A stretch of 49,582 bases of DNA from an uncultured Gammaproteobacteria bacterium (GTDB lineage: Bacteria; Pseudomonadota; Gammaproteobacteria; Steroidobacterales; XN24), in contig CALDWW010000012.1 of assembly GCA_937924335.1 (NCBI GenBank), forward strand, positions 1 through 49,582. The letters run 5' to 3'. The translations under genes were made by a program, and so were the position numbers. Positions 1-8,028 of the stretch are shown here, piece after piece. Positions within the stretch are counted from its first letter, which is position 1. Each line of letters starts with the position of its first letter. The notes below the pieces were generated by a model. That model had not been told where the DNA came from. It searched no databases and was given only the letters and a program-made list of their open reading frames with translations.

Positions 1-1
1 C

Positions 2-1429
2 GGTACCAACGACGGCGTCATGCGGCTGATCCGCAATACCCCTTCGGGCCATGCAGCCGGTAATCCGCAGAAAGCGATGACCTACGGCGAAGAGCTGTGG
101 GCCTTCGCACCGCGGTCCACGATGGCCACCACCGAGAAGCTCACCCGCACTGATCGCGGCCTGGGTAGCTACGGCATCCAGCCGCCCTACGGTGTCGACG
201 GCGCCCCGGTGTTCTACACCGAGGATGATGGTGACGGCACCATCGAGATCGGCGAGAAGGTCTGGCTGTTCTTCGGCCTGCGTCGTGGCGGCCGGGCCTA
301 CTACGGCATGGATATCAGCGACCCCGAGAATCCTTCCTTGCTGTGGCGCATCGAAGGCGGCAAGGGTGGCGACTTCGACGAACTCGGCTATACGTTCTCC
401 ACGCCGACCGTCGGCCGCGTCAAGATCGGCAGTGTGACGACGCCGGTGCTGGTGTTCGGGGGCGGTTACGACTTCGCCTATGACGCCGGTTCACCTGGCG
501 GCGCCGCCTCCATGGGTAACGCCCTGTACATCGTCAATGCCCAGACCGGCGCCCTGATCCGCAAGTTCTCGGATCCGGATCTGCTCGACTCCATCCCCTC
601 GCCGGTTACCGGCGTCGATCTGAACGGTGACGGTCTGCTCGACCGCGTGATCGTCGGTGACATGGGCGGCAACGTCTGGCGTATGGACCTGCCGCTCGGA
701 TCAGATGCCGCGGACTGGACCGTCAATCGCCTGGGGTCGTTCGGATTGCGGGCCGGTGTCGACGGTGACGGACAGGATCGACGCTTCTTCCATGCGCCGG
801 ACGTGGTGCCCTTCCGTGACGGCACGGGTGATTACGATGCCGTGGTCATCGGCTCAGGCAACCGGGCCCGCCCGCTGGGCTCGACCGTGGACAACTACAT
901 GTTCATGATCAAGGACCGGGCGGTTTCCACCATCAGCCCGCCGCCCTCCGGCTCACTGACACCCACGAAGGTGGGTGACCTGGCCAACATCACCAACTGC
1001 ACCCAGGCCACGTCCTGCGCCACCACCGGCCTGGCCAATGGCTGGAAGCTGGAGCTCGAGGTGGGCGGTGAGAAGAGCCTCTCGACGCCGATCACGTTGT
1101 CCGGCATCGTGTTCTTCACATCGTTCATCCCGCCGGGTTCCGGCGACATCGATTCGCAGTGCACCCCGCCCGAGGGCGAGGGCCGCCTGTATGCCGTGGG
1201 GCTGGCCGAGGGCAACGCCCTGGTGAATCGCGACAAGCCCATCGATGAGCAGGATGACTCCGGTGATCCCAGCGATCGTTGGGAGAAGCTGGGATCCGCC
1301 GGCATACCCGCCGAAGTCGTGGCATTGCCGCCGAACCTGATCCTGCGGCCGGACCTGACCGTGCAGCAATACCCGGGCCGCCAGCGCTGGCGCACGTTCT
1401 GGTACCGGCAAGAGGACGCCGGGCAGTAA
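2..1429 (+). CDS. pilY1: PilY1-type pilus tip/assembly protein, C-terminal part (5' end outside window)
   Basis: The reading frame is open from the first bases of the window, so the start lies upstream; at least 475 C-terminal residues are present. The C-terminal beta-propeller of PilY1 is recognisable from GTNDGVMR at the edge, the strand signature GLRRGGRAYYGMDISDP, and the calcium-type loop DLNGDGLLD (bases 617-643) followed by VGDMGGNVWRMDL. PilY1 sits at the type IV pilus tip, promotes pilus extension and twitching, and acts in adhesion and surface sensing; calcium binding by the C-terminal loop controls retraction in characterised homologues. A second acidic stretch, EDDGDGTIE (about bases 221-247), could also bind calcium. 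The pilin-like gene 62 bp downstream is the expected last gene of a fimT-pilVWX-pilY1-pilE minor pilin cluster. The large N-terminal part cannot be assessed. Confidence 0.9.
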   Translation, partial: GTNDGVMRLIRNTPSGHAAGNPQKAMTYGEELWAFAPRSTMATTEKLTRTDRGLGSYGIQPPYGVDGAPVFYTEDDGDGTIEIGEKVWLFFGLRRGGRAYYGMDISDPENPSLLWRIEGGKGGDFDELGYTFSTPTVGRVKIGSVTTPVLVFGGGYDFAYDAGSPGGAASMGNALYIVNAQTGALIRKFSDPDLLDSIPSPVTGVDLNGDGLLDRVIVGDMGGNVWRMDLPLGSDAADWTVNRLGSFGLRAGVDGDGQDRRFFHAPDVVPFRDGTGDYDAVVIGSGNRARPLGSTVDNYMFMIKDRAVSTISPPPSGSLTPTKVGDLANITNCTQATSCATTGLANGWKLELEVGGEKSLSTPITLSGIVFFTSFIPPGSGDIDSQCTPPEGEGRLYAVGLAEGNALVNRDKPIDEQDDSGDPSDRWEKLGSAGIPAEVVALPPNLILRPDLTVQQYPGRQRWRTFWYRQEDAGQ

Positions 1430-1434
1430 CATAC

Positions 1435-1471
1435 GCGGGCGGGCCGGCCCTCTTCAGGCCGTCCCGCCCGC
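1435..1471 (+). other. GC-rich intergenic hairpin between pilY1 and pilE
   Basis: Bases 1435-1443 pair perfectly with 1463-1471 (GCGGGCGGG with CCCGCCCGC). After one C/T mismatch, 1445-1449 pair with 1457-1461 around a 7-nt loop. No T-run follows, so this is not a standard intrinsic terminator. It starts just after the pilY1 stop and ends 20 bp before the pilE start. It may protect an mRNA end or partly attenuate transcription, giving pilY1 and pilE different expression levels; this is inference from position. Confidence 0.5.
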
Positions 1472-1491
1472 CCCAAAACGAGGCAAAAGGC

Positions 1492-1965
1492 ATGCGAAAT
1501 CGAGTCACTGACGACGCCGGAAACCCGACACTGACACGCGGGTTCACGCTCATCGAGATCATGATGGTCATCGCCATCATCGGCATCCTGGCAGCGATCG
1601 CGCTACCCGGTTACGAGCAATACGTGACCCGTTCCAAGCGTGGACTGGCGAAATCCGCCATCGTTCAGGTGATGGACCTGCAGGCCCAGTTCTTCGTCGA
1701 TAACAAGGCGTTTACGACGGACCTGACGGACCTCGGTTACGCCGAGAACGGGTTCGGTATCAATCGCAGTGGCAAGGAAGTCGCCTCGACTTCCACTGAC
1801 CGCGTCTACATCATCCAGCTGGCCTCGGGGGCCTCAGCCACGGCTTTTACCATGGAGGCCGTGCCGCAGCTCGCTCAGGCGACCAAGGACTCGAAGTGCG
1901 GCACCTTGAAGATCACCCACACCGGTGTGAAGAGCGTTACCGGAAGCGGCACCGATTGCTGGTAG
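1492..1965 (+). CDS. pilE: Type IV pilin-like protein (PilE family minor pilin)
   Basis: This 157-residue protein has a class III prepilin signal. A 17-residue leader ends in Gly17, followed by FTLIEIMMVIAIIGILAAIA, with the hallmark Glu at mature position 5 (Glu22). The hydrophobic helix anchors the subunit in the inner membrane and packs in the pilus core. Two late cysteines, in KCGTL and at the C-terminal TDCW, fit the D-region disulfide loop. PilD would cleave and N-methylate it. The ATG was chosen because it follows the hairpin and an AGGCAAAAGG ribosome-binding stretch. Placement after pilY1 matches PilE of minor pilin clusters, which primes pilus assembly with PilVWX. It is too small and wrongly placed to be clearly the major pilin. 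Confidence 0.9.
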   Translation: MRNRVTDDAGNPTLTRGFTLIEIMMVIAIIGILAAIALPGYEQYVTRSKRGLAKSAIVQVMDLQAQFFVDNKAFTTDLTDLGYAENGFGINRSGKEVASTSTDRVYIIQLASGASATAFTMEAVPQLAQATKDSKCGTLKITHTGVKSVTGSGTDCW

Positions 1966-2001
1966 CCGCCAGCGCGCAACCGGGATTGCCGGGGCCGTGA
2001 T

Positions 2002-2661
2002 TCAGTAGTCTGCATAGAGACCGCCGCACGATTCCAGCCAATCCGAGATCTCGTCGCACATCCTGACGCGATCGCCGTCGCTGACGTCCACCCGCAGTAC
2101 CGGTAGCCGGCAGCGGTCCGCCGCTTGTTCGAACAATTCCTGCTCGCGCACGAATACCGACAGGTCGTCGTACTGGCCGGGGTTGCCGGATACCTTCAGC
2201 CGCTCGGCCCGGGCTGCCGCGAAACTGTCGATCGAGCGCACGCACAGGATTACCCTGAACCCTATCGCCGCCAGGCGCTCCTCCAGCCAGTCGAATTCAA
2301 GCTCGCGATCCCGATGCATGGCTTGCCACACGCGGGTCGAGAGATGGAACCGGTCGACGATCCAGGAGTAGTAGCGCATCTGCTCGAACAGCCTCGCCCA
2401 GGTTTCGTAGGTCGCCATCGCCAGGTCGGTCTCCTGCTGGTCGAAATTGATCAGGCCGCGCCCCCACGGGGTTTTGGTGAATCCGCACCACTCGGCGGAG
2501 ACCAACGGCGAGTGATAGCGGTAGCGCCGCGGACCCACGATCCGGGGGTGCTCATTGAGATCGAAGGCGAGTTCTGTCTTGCCGGTGAGGCGCGTGCCTT
2601 CCAGGATCAGCTTGGGACAGAGTTTGGGCACGGGTCTTGCGGTCCATACCTGTTGAAACAC
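2002..2661 (-). CDS. P-loop kinase-like protein (nucleoside/thymidylate kinase-like fold), substrate unknown
   Basis: This 219-residue protein carries an N-terminal Walker A motif LILEGTRLTGKTELA (residues 18-32, GxxxxGKT), preceded by a short leader. The later helix MATYETWARLFEQMR and the phrase WIVDRFHLSTRVWQ resemble the lid and DR(F/Y) region of the deoxynucleoside/thymidylate kinase superfamily. VILCVRSIDSF could be the strand after it. No Walker B DxxG of GTPases is evident. The predicted start is GTG with a weak ribosome-binding site, so the N-terminus is uncertain; a GTG ten codons later is possible. It is divergent from the hydrolase at 2700 (38 bp apart) and convergent with pilE. 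A cytosolic phosphotransferase is likely; the substrate is not indicated by the neighbours. Confidence 0.65.
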   Translation of the reverse strand: MFQQVWTARPVPKLCPKLILEGTRLTGKTELAFDLNEHPRIVGPRRYRYHSPLVSAEWCGFTKTPWGRGLINFDQQETDLAMATYETWARLFEQMRYYSWIVDRFHLSTRVWQAMHRDRELEFDWLEERLAAIGFRVILCVRSIDSFAAARAERLKVSGNPGQYDDLSVFVREQELFEQAADRCRLPVLRVDVSDGDRVRMCDEISDWLESCGGLYADY

Positions 2662-2699
2662 CGGTAGCGTATCATCGCGGCGAACAGGGTCGACCCGGC

Positions 2700-3674
2700 A
2701 TGCGTGTGATCAGGAAACACTGGTTCATCTCTTTGCTCGTCCTACTCGCGGTCATGACGGTGACCGCGTGGTTCGTAATGCCGGGCTTCAGCTACGCGGT
2801 ACTAATCGCCGCCGAGCGTGCCCATTGCAGGGTCTATCGCATGGAGGTCATGGTGGATGACCTGCCCATGGCCTACCTGGAGGGCGGTGATGGTGAGGTC
2901 ATTCTCCTGTTGCACGGATTCACCGCCAACAAGGATCACTGGACCCGGGTAGCGCGGTTGCTGACGCCTCAGTACCGTGTCATCGCGGTCGATCTGCCGG
3001 GATTCGGCGAGAGCGGCCTCGTAGACGGGGGTGACTATTCCGTGGAAGCCCAGGCCGAGAGGATCCACCGTTTCGCGCGCACGCTGGGCCTGACCCGGTT
3101 TCATCTGGGCGGCAGTTCCACCGGCGGGAATATCGCCGGCGCCTATGCCGCCAGGTATCCGGAGTCAGTCGAGAGCCTGTGGCTGATCTCGCCGCTGGGT
3201 GTGAGCGGCGCGCAACCCAGCGACGTGGAACAGATCGTCGCTTCCGGTGCACCGTCGCCCCTGATCATCGAGCGACCGGGCCAGTTCGGCGACGTGCTGG
3301 ATATCGTGTTCGACAATAGGCCTTATCTGCCGCGTCCGGTGCGACGACACCTCGGGGTGCAGGCGGCGGCTCGTTATCACCACTACCAGTGGGTCTACGG
3401 GCAGATCCGCTACATCGGACCGGACGGACGGCCGCTGCCCGCCACGCCTCTCCAGCCGCTGCTGGCCGGATCGCCGCTGCCGACGCTGATCGTCTGGGGG
3501 GCAAGGGACCGGGTGCTGGACGTATCAGGGGCGGCACTTCTGGCCGAGGTCATGCCCAACGCACAGGTAGAGATCATGCCCCGCGTCGGGCACCTGCCCA
3601 TGCTGGAGAGACCCGAGGAGACCGCCGGGCGCTATCTCGAATTCCTCGACACCCTGGAAGCAGACCCGACCTAG
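2700..3674 (+). CDS. Membrane-anchored alpha/beta hydrolase (lipase/esterase family)
   Basis: This 324-residue protein has an N-terminal hydrophobic segment (about residues 8-28) that is a signal anchor or uncleaved signal, so the enzyme probably faces the periplasm. The hydrolase fold is clear: oxyanion HG at residues 72-73 (LLHGFTANKDHW), nucleophile elbow GSSTG with Ser140, acid Asp270 in WGARDR, and catalytic His298 in VGHLPMLERPE. The order and spacing match monoacylglycerol lipases and Moraxella-type lipases; exact substrate cannot be given. The ATG at 2700 was preferred over an upstream in-frame codon because it begins the basic-plus-hydrophobic signal. The stop TAG shares the bases CTAG with the stop of the convergent M48 gene. 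Confidence 0.88.
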   Translation: MRVIRKHWFISLLVLLAVMTVTAWFVMPGFSYAVLIAAERAHCRVYRMEVMVDDLPMAYLEGGDGEVILLLHGFTANKDHWTRVARLLTPQYRVIAVDLPGFGESGLVDGGDYSVEAQAERIHRFARTLGLTRFHLGGSSTGGNIAGAYAARYPESVESLWLISPLGVSGAQPSDVEQIVASGAPSPLIIERPGQFGDVLDIVFDNRPYLPRPVRRHLGVQAAARYHHYQWVYGQIRYIGPDGRPLPATPLQPLLAGSPLPTLIVWGARDRVLDVSGAALLAEVMPNAQVEIMPRVGHLPMLERPEETAGRYLEFLDTLEADPT

Positions 3675-4471
3675 AAACCGCAGCTCGGCTGGTAGCCCTT
3701 GGCCTGGGCCTCATCGAACAGTTCCTTAGACTCCGGGATCTGATTTGTCAGCCCTTTCATACGGGTCTCGTCCGACGGGTGGGTGGACAGGAATTCGGGC
3801 GGCTTCTCCTTGCCGATCCGAGCCATGTTCTCCCACAGGGGTACGGCCTGGCTGGGATCGAAACCGGCCCGCGCCATCAGGTCCAGACCGACGATGTCTG
3901 CCTCGCTCTCCTGCTTGCGGTTGAAAGGCAGGATGACGCCCACGGTCGCGCCCGCCCCGAGCAGTCCCATCATCTGCCCGCTATAGGTCCCCGATCCGCC
4001 GGCAGCCGCCTGGGCCACATTGACGCCAAACTGGGCGGCATAGGTCGTGGAGACCCGCTCATTGGCGTGCCGCGCAGTGACGTGGGCCACCTCGTGGCCG
4101 ATAACGGCCGCCAGCTGATCCTGATTCCTGGCCGCCCGGAAGATGCCTTCGTAGACGCCGATCTTGTTGCCGGGCAGGGCGAAGGCGTTGACGGCGTTGC
4201 CGTCAAAGACGAGCACTTCCCAGCCGGCGCCGCGCTGCTCGGCGGGCAGTCGGGAGGTGATGGCTTCAGCGACGCACAGGACGATGCGGATGGCCTGGCC
4301 GTCCCGGGACAGCGGCGTCTGCGCCTTTATCTGGGTGAACGCCTGTTCTCCCATCTGGCGCATCTCGCGCTCGGACTTGAAGGCCAGCTGCGGTCGTCCC
4401 GTCGGGGAGCTGGCACAACCGATGACAAGCAGGGTGGTGACGATCAGTGCGGTGATTCTATTCGGCAACAT
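3671..4471 (-). CDS. M48-family metallopeptidase lipoprotein (LoiP/YcaL-like)
   Basis: This 266-residue protein begins with a lipoprotein signal ending LLVIGC (acylated Cys19), so it should be membrane-tethered in the periplasm. The M48 active site is intact: HEVAH at residues 126-130 with Glu127 as the general base, and a third zinc ligand Glu189 in ESEADIVG. The SEADIVGLDLMARAGFDP and THPSDETRM motifs are typical of outer-membrane M48 proteases such as LoiP, YcaL and BepA, which degrade misfolded envelope proteins. There is no C-terminal TPR domain, so BepA is unlikely. Tail residues include a Cys near the C-terminus (PSCGF), as in LoiP-type proteins. It is convergent with the hydrolase and overlaps it by 4 bp. 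Confidence 0.9.
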   Translation of the reverse strand: MLPNRITALIVTTLLVIGCASSPTGRPQLAFKSEREMRQMGEQAFTQIKAQTPLSRDGQAIRIVLCVAEAITSRLPAEQRGAGWEVLVFDGNAVNAFALPGNKIGVYEGIFRAARNQDQLAAVIGHEVAHVTARHANERVSTTYAAQFGVNVAQAAAGGSGTYSGQMMGLLGAGATVGVILPFNRKQESEADIVGLDLMARAGFDPSQAVPLWENMARIGKEKPPEFLSTHPSDETRMKGLTNQIPESKELFDEAQAKGYQPSCGF

Positions 4472-4527
4472 GGTTCTCGGGTCGCTGGGTCTGGTTCAAA
4501 TATACGTTGCGACGGCCTCCTCTGCTA

Positions 4528-4941
4528 TCAGGCAACAAGCGACTCGACGGGTTCCAATAATCCGGCCTGGACGATGAGGTTGCCGATGAGCAGGGACAAG
4601 GTGCTGGCGATGAGGAAACAGGCCGCTGTGATCAGCAGGCAGCGAACCACCGGCGGGCGGGTGCTCTGATAGAAGCCGGTCATCGCCCACAGGGTGCAGG
4701 CGAACTGCACCGCGAGAATGCCGACCAGCCCCGCGGTCGTGTTTAGCAGGCCGAATGCCACAAAGGCCGCCGAGGCGAGATGAAGCTGGCCGCAGGCGAA
4801 CAGGCAGTGATCGGCAAGGCGCAAGCCGGATCCGCGGAACAGGCCGGCCAGGGTCAGGGCGCCGCTGTTGCGCTGCCCGCAGATGCCGCAGTAGGGAGCA
4901 TCGACGGCCGTGCCGCAGTTCTAACCGACCGGTTCACTCAT
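4528..4941 (-). pseudogene. Truncated DUF3667-like zinc-ribbon/membrane protein interrupted by a TAG codon
   Basis: Reading down the minus strand, a strong Shine-Dalgarno AGGGAG lies 8 nt before an ATG at 4941. The frame runs MSEPVG and then hits TAG (4921-4923). It continues open to 4528 in the same frame, encoding NCGTAVDAPYCGICGQ, a zinc-ribbon half typical of DUF3667-like N-termini, then GLRLADHCLFACGQLH and three hydrophobic segments. The expected first Cys of the CxxC pair is Gly (GGT) and the next codon is the stop, so the ribbon is damaged. The region between ribbon and membrane part also looks shortened. Without readthrough, only a 98-residue membrane fragment from the TTG at 4824 could be made. 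Family assignment is from memory; either a pseudogene or a sequencing error would explain it. Confidence 0.5.
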
Positions 4942-5135
4942 CGATCAAGCTCCCTGGTGTCTCCGCCGGCATTCCAGGCACGACGAGCCCGATTCCGGCT
5001 GTGGGAGTCACAAAGTGACAAATATGGTCACCCCCGCTTGACTGGGTGCATTAGCGTAACCAATTGTTTTTTAATTACTTAACTCTGTTGGCACGGTGGT
5101 TGCTTCATCTCTGGTCAGGAAAGGGAGACCTCGAC

Positions 5136-5375
5136 ATGACCGAAGAAGTGATCGCAATGCTGATGCCGGAAGAGAAGCGGAAAAACGGTTCCCGCGAGGG
5201 TGTTCAGGCGCTGGTCCGAAAAGAGGATGGCGAAGTCACGCTCAGGGACGTCAAGGACACCGGTATCTATCGAAGCGAAGACATCGCGCGCTTCCGCCAG
5301 GCCGTCGCCATCCGCGACCCCGAGACCCGCGAGGTCATCGGCTACGAGATGGAAGCGGAACCGGCAAAGTCCTGA
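5136..5375 (+). CDS. Small hypothetical protein (79 residues)
   Basis: I do not recognise a family. The protein is soluble, charged and starts MTEEVIAMLMPEEKRK, followed by a compact predicted alpha/beta stretch (VQALVRKEDGEVTLRDV) and a C-terminal REVIGYEMEAEP. The ATG is preceded by AAGGGAGACC, a very good ribosome-binding site, and the gene is followed by a convincing terminator, so it is probably a monocistronic expressed gene. Upstream DNA (4942-5135) is notably AT-rich and contains an inverted repeat GTGAC-N7-GTCAC at 5015-5031 that could be an operator; no good sigma-70 promoter could be fixed. Function is unknown. Confidence 0.65.
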   Translation: MTEEVIAMLMPEEKRKNGSREGVQALVRKEDGEVTLRDVKDTGIYRSEDIARFRQAVAIRDPETREVIGYEMEAEPAKS

Positions 5376-5433
5376 GGACATGACGGAAAGACGAGGTTTC
5401 TGACACGCATACAACGAATTCGACTCCCCCCCC

Positions 5434-5483
5434 AGGCGCCGTGATCCATCGCAAGGCGGATCGTAAAAAACGGCGCCTTTTTT
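5434..5483 (+). terminator. Rho-independent terminator after the 79-residue gene
   Basis: AGGCGCCGT (5434-5442) pairs with ACGGCGCCT (5470-5478). An inner stem GATCC/GGATC (5443-5447 with 5458-5462) continues the fold, and a run of T follows (5478-5483). The outer stem is 9 bp and the downstream U-tract is on the plus strand, so it ends the 5136-5375 transcript. Confidence 0.8.
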
Positions 5484-5591
5484 AATTGCGGCGGCAGTCG
5501 ATCACCGCAATGGACAGGGCCGGACAGTCTTACTCGCCCTGATCTGATTAAAGCTATCCCGAGCCTTCTCTGACGCCCGAACGGAGTTCGA

Positions 5592-6779
5592 TCAGGAGCG
5601 CCCCAGACAGCTGTTCCAGTGCCTCACCCATGACGGCACCTTGTCTCCTGACATGGGCCTGGCGATGAAGAATCCCTGGCCTTCGTCACAGCCCATGTCC
5701 GAGATCAGGTCCCAGTCCTCCTGTTTCTCGATCCCTTCGGCGACCACTTTCAGCCCGAGCTTGTGGCCGAGCTCGATGCTGGACTCGACGATGGCGCGGG
5801 CCTCCCGATCCCGGGTCGCGTTCCGGGTAAAGCTCTGATCGAGCTTCATCTCGCTGTAGGGAATCTCGTTGAGCTGCAACATGGTCGAATAGCCGGTTCC
5901 GAAGTCATCGATCGACAGGTTGAAGCCTTTCATGCGCAGCCGGGTGAGGATATCCAGGGCAGAGACGGGCTCCTCGTTGACCCATGACTCCGTGATCTCC
6001 AGGACGATGTTCTCACGCTTTATCTTGTGCCGGTCGGCCAGGTCCGCGAAGGTCTCCGGCAGGTCCAGATTGGTCAGCAGCAAGGGGGAAACGTTGACCG
6101 CGATCTGCAGCCGGAGGTCCTCCCGCAGCCACTCCGCGGTCTGCTCGAGGGCTCTAAGGAACACCGACCGGGTCAGCCTGCCGATCAGGCCGGACTCCTC
6201 CGCCATGGCCAGGAATGCCGCCGGCGACAGCTGCCCACGGGACGGATGATTGAGCCGCACCAGCGCCTCGACGGCGACGAACTCCAGCGTGCGGACCTCG
6301 ATCTTCGGCTGATACTTGACGTCGACGCAGCCATCCTCGAGGCACTGCAGCAGTTCGGTCTGGGCGACCTGCACGTTGATCCCCCGGCTACCGGTCCGGG
6401 TCCGGTCTACCCCGGTTTCCAGCAGTCTTCTCAGCGCCGGCTCGTCGATCGGCTTGGGCAGCGCGCCGGCCACCCGCAGACCTCGTGCCCGGGCGAGCCG
6501 CTCGGCGGCGCTGAGAATGCGGCGATCGACGTCGCCGGTGACGACGACCAGCGCATCGCAGGATGCTTCGCCCAGGTCCCGAATGAGCCGGATCCCGTCT
6601 TCCTTGGTCAGCATAAGATCCAGGATGATGGCTCGGGGGTCCTGTTCGAGTAGCGGCAGTGCTTCGTCACGGCCAGCGGCGGTGAATGTCTCGAAGCCGA
6701 TTCGTTCGACCAGTGAGGCCAGTTCTCCGGCATGTTCGCGATCTTCGTCGACGATGAGTATGGGCCGGTGCTTGCTCAT
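5592..6779 (-). CDS. Receiver-EAL c-di-GMP phosphodiesterase (response regulator)
   Basis: This 395-residue protein has an N-terminal receiver domain with phosphoacceptor Asp54 (IILDLML), acidic pocket DED (residues 11-13) and the conserved Lys-Pro (LPKP, Lys109). An EAL domain follows from about residue 140. Catalytic features are all present: EALVR (Glu171), NVSP (Asn229), ITES (Glu264), DDFGTGYS (Asp291-Asp292), Lys312 in MKLDQSF, and VAEGIE. It should hydrolyse c-di-GMP to pGpG when phosphorylated or otherwise activated. The start at 6779 was chosen because the receiver begins there (MSKHRPILIVDED); the longer frame upstream overlaps the preceding gene. It lies 16 bp after the GGDEF gene on the same strand, so the two are probably cotranscribed. 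No histidine kinase lies next to it. Confidence 0.92.
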   Translation of the reverse strand: MSKHRPILIVDEDREHAGELASLVERIGFETFTAAGRDEALPLLEQDPRAIILDLMLTKEDGIRLIRDLGEASCDALVVVTGDVDRRILSAAERLARARGLRVAGALPKPIDEPALRRLLETGVDRTRTGSRGINVQVAQTELLQCLEDGCVDVKYQPKIEVRTLEFVAVEALVRLNHPSRGQLSPAAFLAMAEESGLIGRLTRSVFLRALEQTAEWLREDLRLQIAVNVSPLLLTNLDLPETFADLADRHKIKRENIVLEITESWVNEEPVSALDILTRLRMKGFNLSIDDFGTGYSTMLQLNEIPYSEMKLDQSFTRNATRDREARAIVESSIELGHKLGLKVVAEGIEKQEDWDLISDMGCDEGQGFFIARPMSGDKVPSWVRHWNSCLGRS

Positions 6780-6795
6780 ACGCGCCTGAACTCCC

Positions 6796-7839
6796 TCAGC
6801 CGATCCCGTCGGTGCCGTCCCGGGCAGCAGCCCGGAATGGGTGTTCGGCGGCGGAGATGGAGCCCGAGCGATGCGGTCCCTCCGGCCGATCACCACGCAC
6901 CAGGTTGCCACCGCGTTGCTTGGCCAGCCGCAGCGCCAGGATCGCTCTTTCGAATACCTGGTAGGGCTTGACGGGCTTGTCGGGCAGGAGGCAGGTGACT
7001 CCGAGGCTCAATGTGACCCGGCTGGCTTCGCCGGCATCCTCGAACGGGATGGCGGATTCCCAGATCCGTTGTCTCATGGTCTCTGCCTGGCTCAGGGCTG
7101 ATCGGTAGTCCGTATCCGGCGTGATGACGGCGAAGCGATCTCCCGCGATCCGCCCGATGTGGTCTCCGCCGCGCCTGAAGACGGACTGGGCCAGGTGCGC
7201 GGTGCGTTTGAGCAGGTCGTCCCCCCGGTCATGGCCGTACTTGCGATTGAAACGCTTGAAGTCATCCAGGTCGCAGATGATCAGAGATACCGGACGCATG
7301 GCCCGCTGGGCACGGCGCAGTTCACTGTCCAGTGCATGGCCCAGCTCGCGGACGTTGGCGACGCCTGTCAGGTCGTCAACCTGGACGAGTCGGCGCAGTT
7401 TCGTGTTGCTCTGTTCGAGTGCATCGCGTTCCCGCTCCACCTGCTGGCTGCGCTGCATGAGCGTGGTGACCCGATGACGCGCCCGCCTCTCGGCCGCCTT
7501 CTCCGACTGGGTCATCAGCACCCGCAATTGCCGGGCCTCGGATTCCGCGGCTCCCTTGAGTTCACGCGACACCCGCAGCTGGTCCCGCAGCCGCATCACC
7601 TGGAAGATCAGCATGGCGGAGCCAACGAGGAGAACCAGGATCACGAGACCGAGGACATCCATGCCGGGGCCGCTCGTGTTCGACGCCGACTGGAGTGGGC
7701 CTGCGATGGTCTGGGCGGTGCCGCCATCCGCAGCAGGTAAGGGAGCAAATGGCTCGGCCGGCGCCAGATCGTCTTGACCCTGATCCATGGCGGGAAGCAC
7801 GACGTCTTCCGAAGAGGCTGGGATTGAGGCTTCCTGCAT
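6796..7839 (-). CDS. Membrane GGDEF protein with degenerate active site
   Basis: This 347-residue protein has an acidic/proline-rich N-terminus, one transmembrane helix (about 61-83, DVLGLVILVLLVGSAMLIFQ), a coiled coil (about 85-150) and a GGDEF domain. The nucleotide-binding part is conserved (DDLTGVAN; ICDLDDFKRFN; YGHDRGDDLL), but the signature GG(D/E)EF reads AGDRF (residues 232-236). Loss of the first Gly and of the catalytic Glu predicts no diguanylate cyclase activity; it may bind GTP or regulate its EAL partner encoded 16 bp downstream. The start at 7839 is weakly supported; an ATG at 7893 would add 18 residues. The c-di-GMP role is established for the family; inactivity is inferred from the motif. 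Confidence 0.85.
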   Translation of the reverse strand: MQEASIPASSEDVVLPAMDQGQDDLAPAEPFAPLPAADGGTAQTIAGPLQSASNTSGPGMDVLGLVILVLLVGSAMLIFQVMRLRDQLRVSRELKGAAESEARQLRVLMTQSEKAAERRARHRVTTLMQRSQQVERERDALEQSNTKLRRLVQVDDLTGVANVRELGHALDSELRRAQRAMRPVSLIICDLDDFKRFNRKYGHDRGDDLLKRTAHLAQSVFRRGGDHIGRIAGDRFAVITPDTDYRSALSQAETMRQRIWESAIPFEDAGEASRVTLSLGVTCLLPDKPVKPYQVFERAILALRLAKQRGGNLVRGDRPEGPHRSGSISAAEHPFRAAARDGTDGIG

Positions 7840-8028
7840 GCTCAAATCTTGGCGGTTGCGATTGTGCCGACCGAAGCTTCGATCGGAATACATCCAGACC
7901 CACGTTAGCGACGAAGTGTCCGTCAATCCGAGGCATTTGTCACACTTCCCGCCCTGGCGCCGCGGGCCCGCAGAGGTGATACATTGCGTTTTTCTTTGAT
8001 CCCGCCGGTCCGAGCGAGGAAGCAGAAG

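Noticed and set aside
3389..4669. A 426-codon plus-strand open frame across the hydrolase end and the M48 gene
   Set aside because: It runs antisense to an intact HEVAH protease and has no recognisable motifs; GC-rich codon bias produces such shadows.
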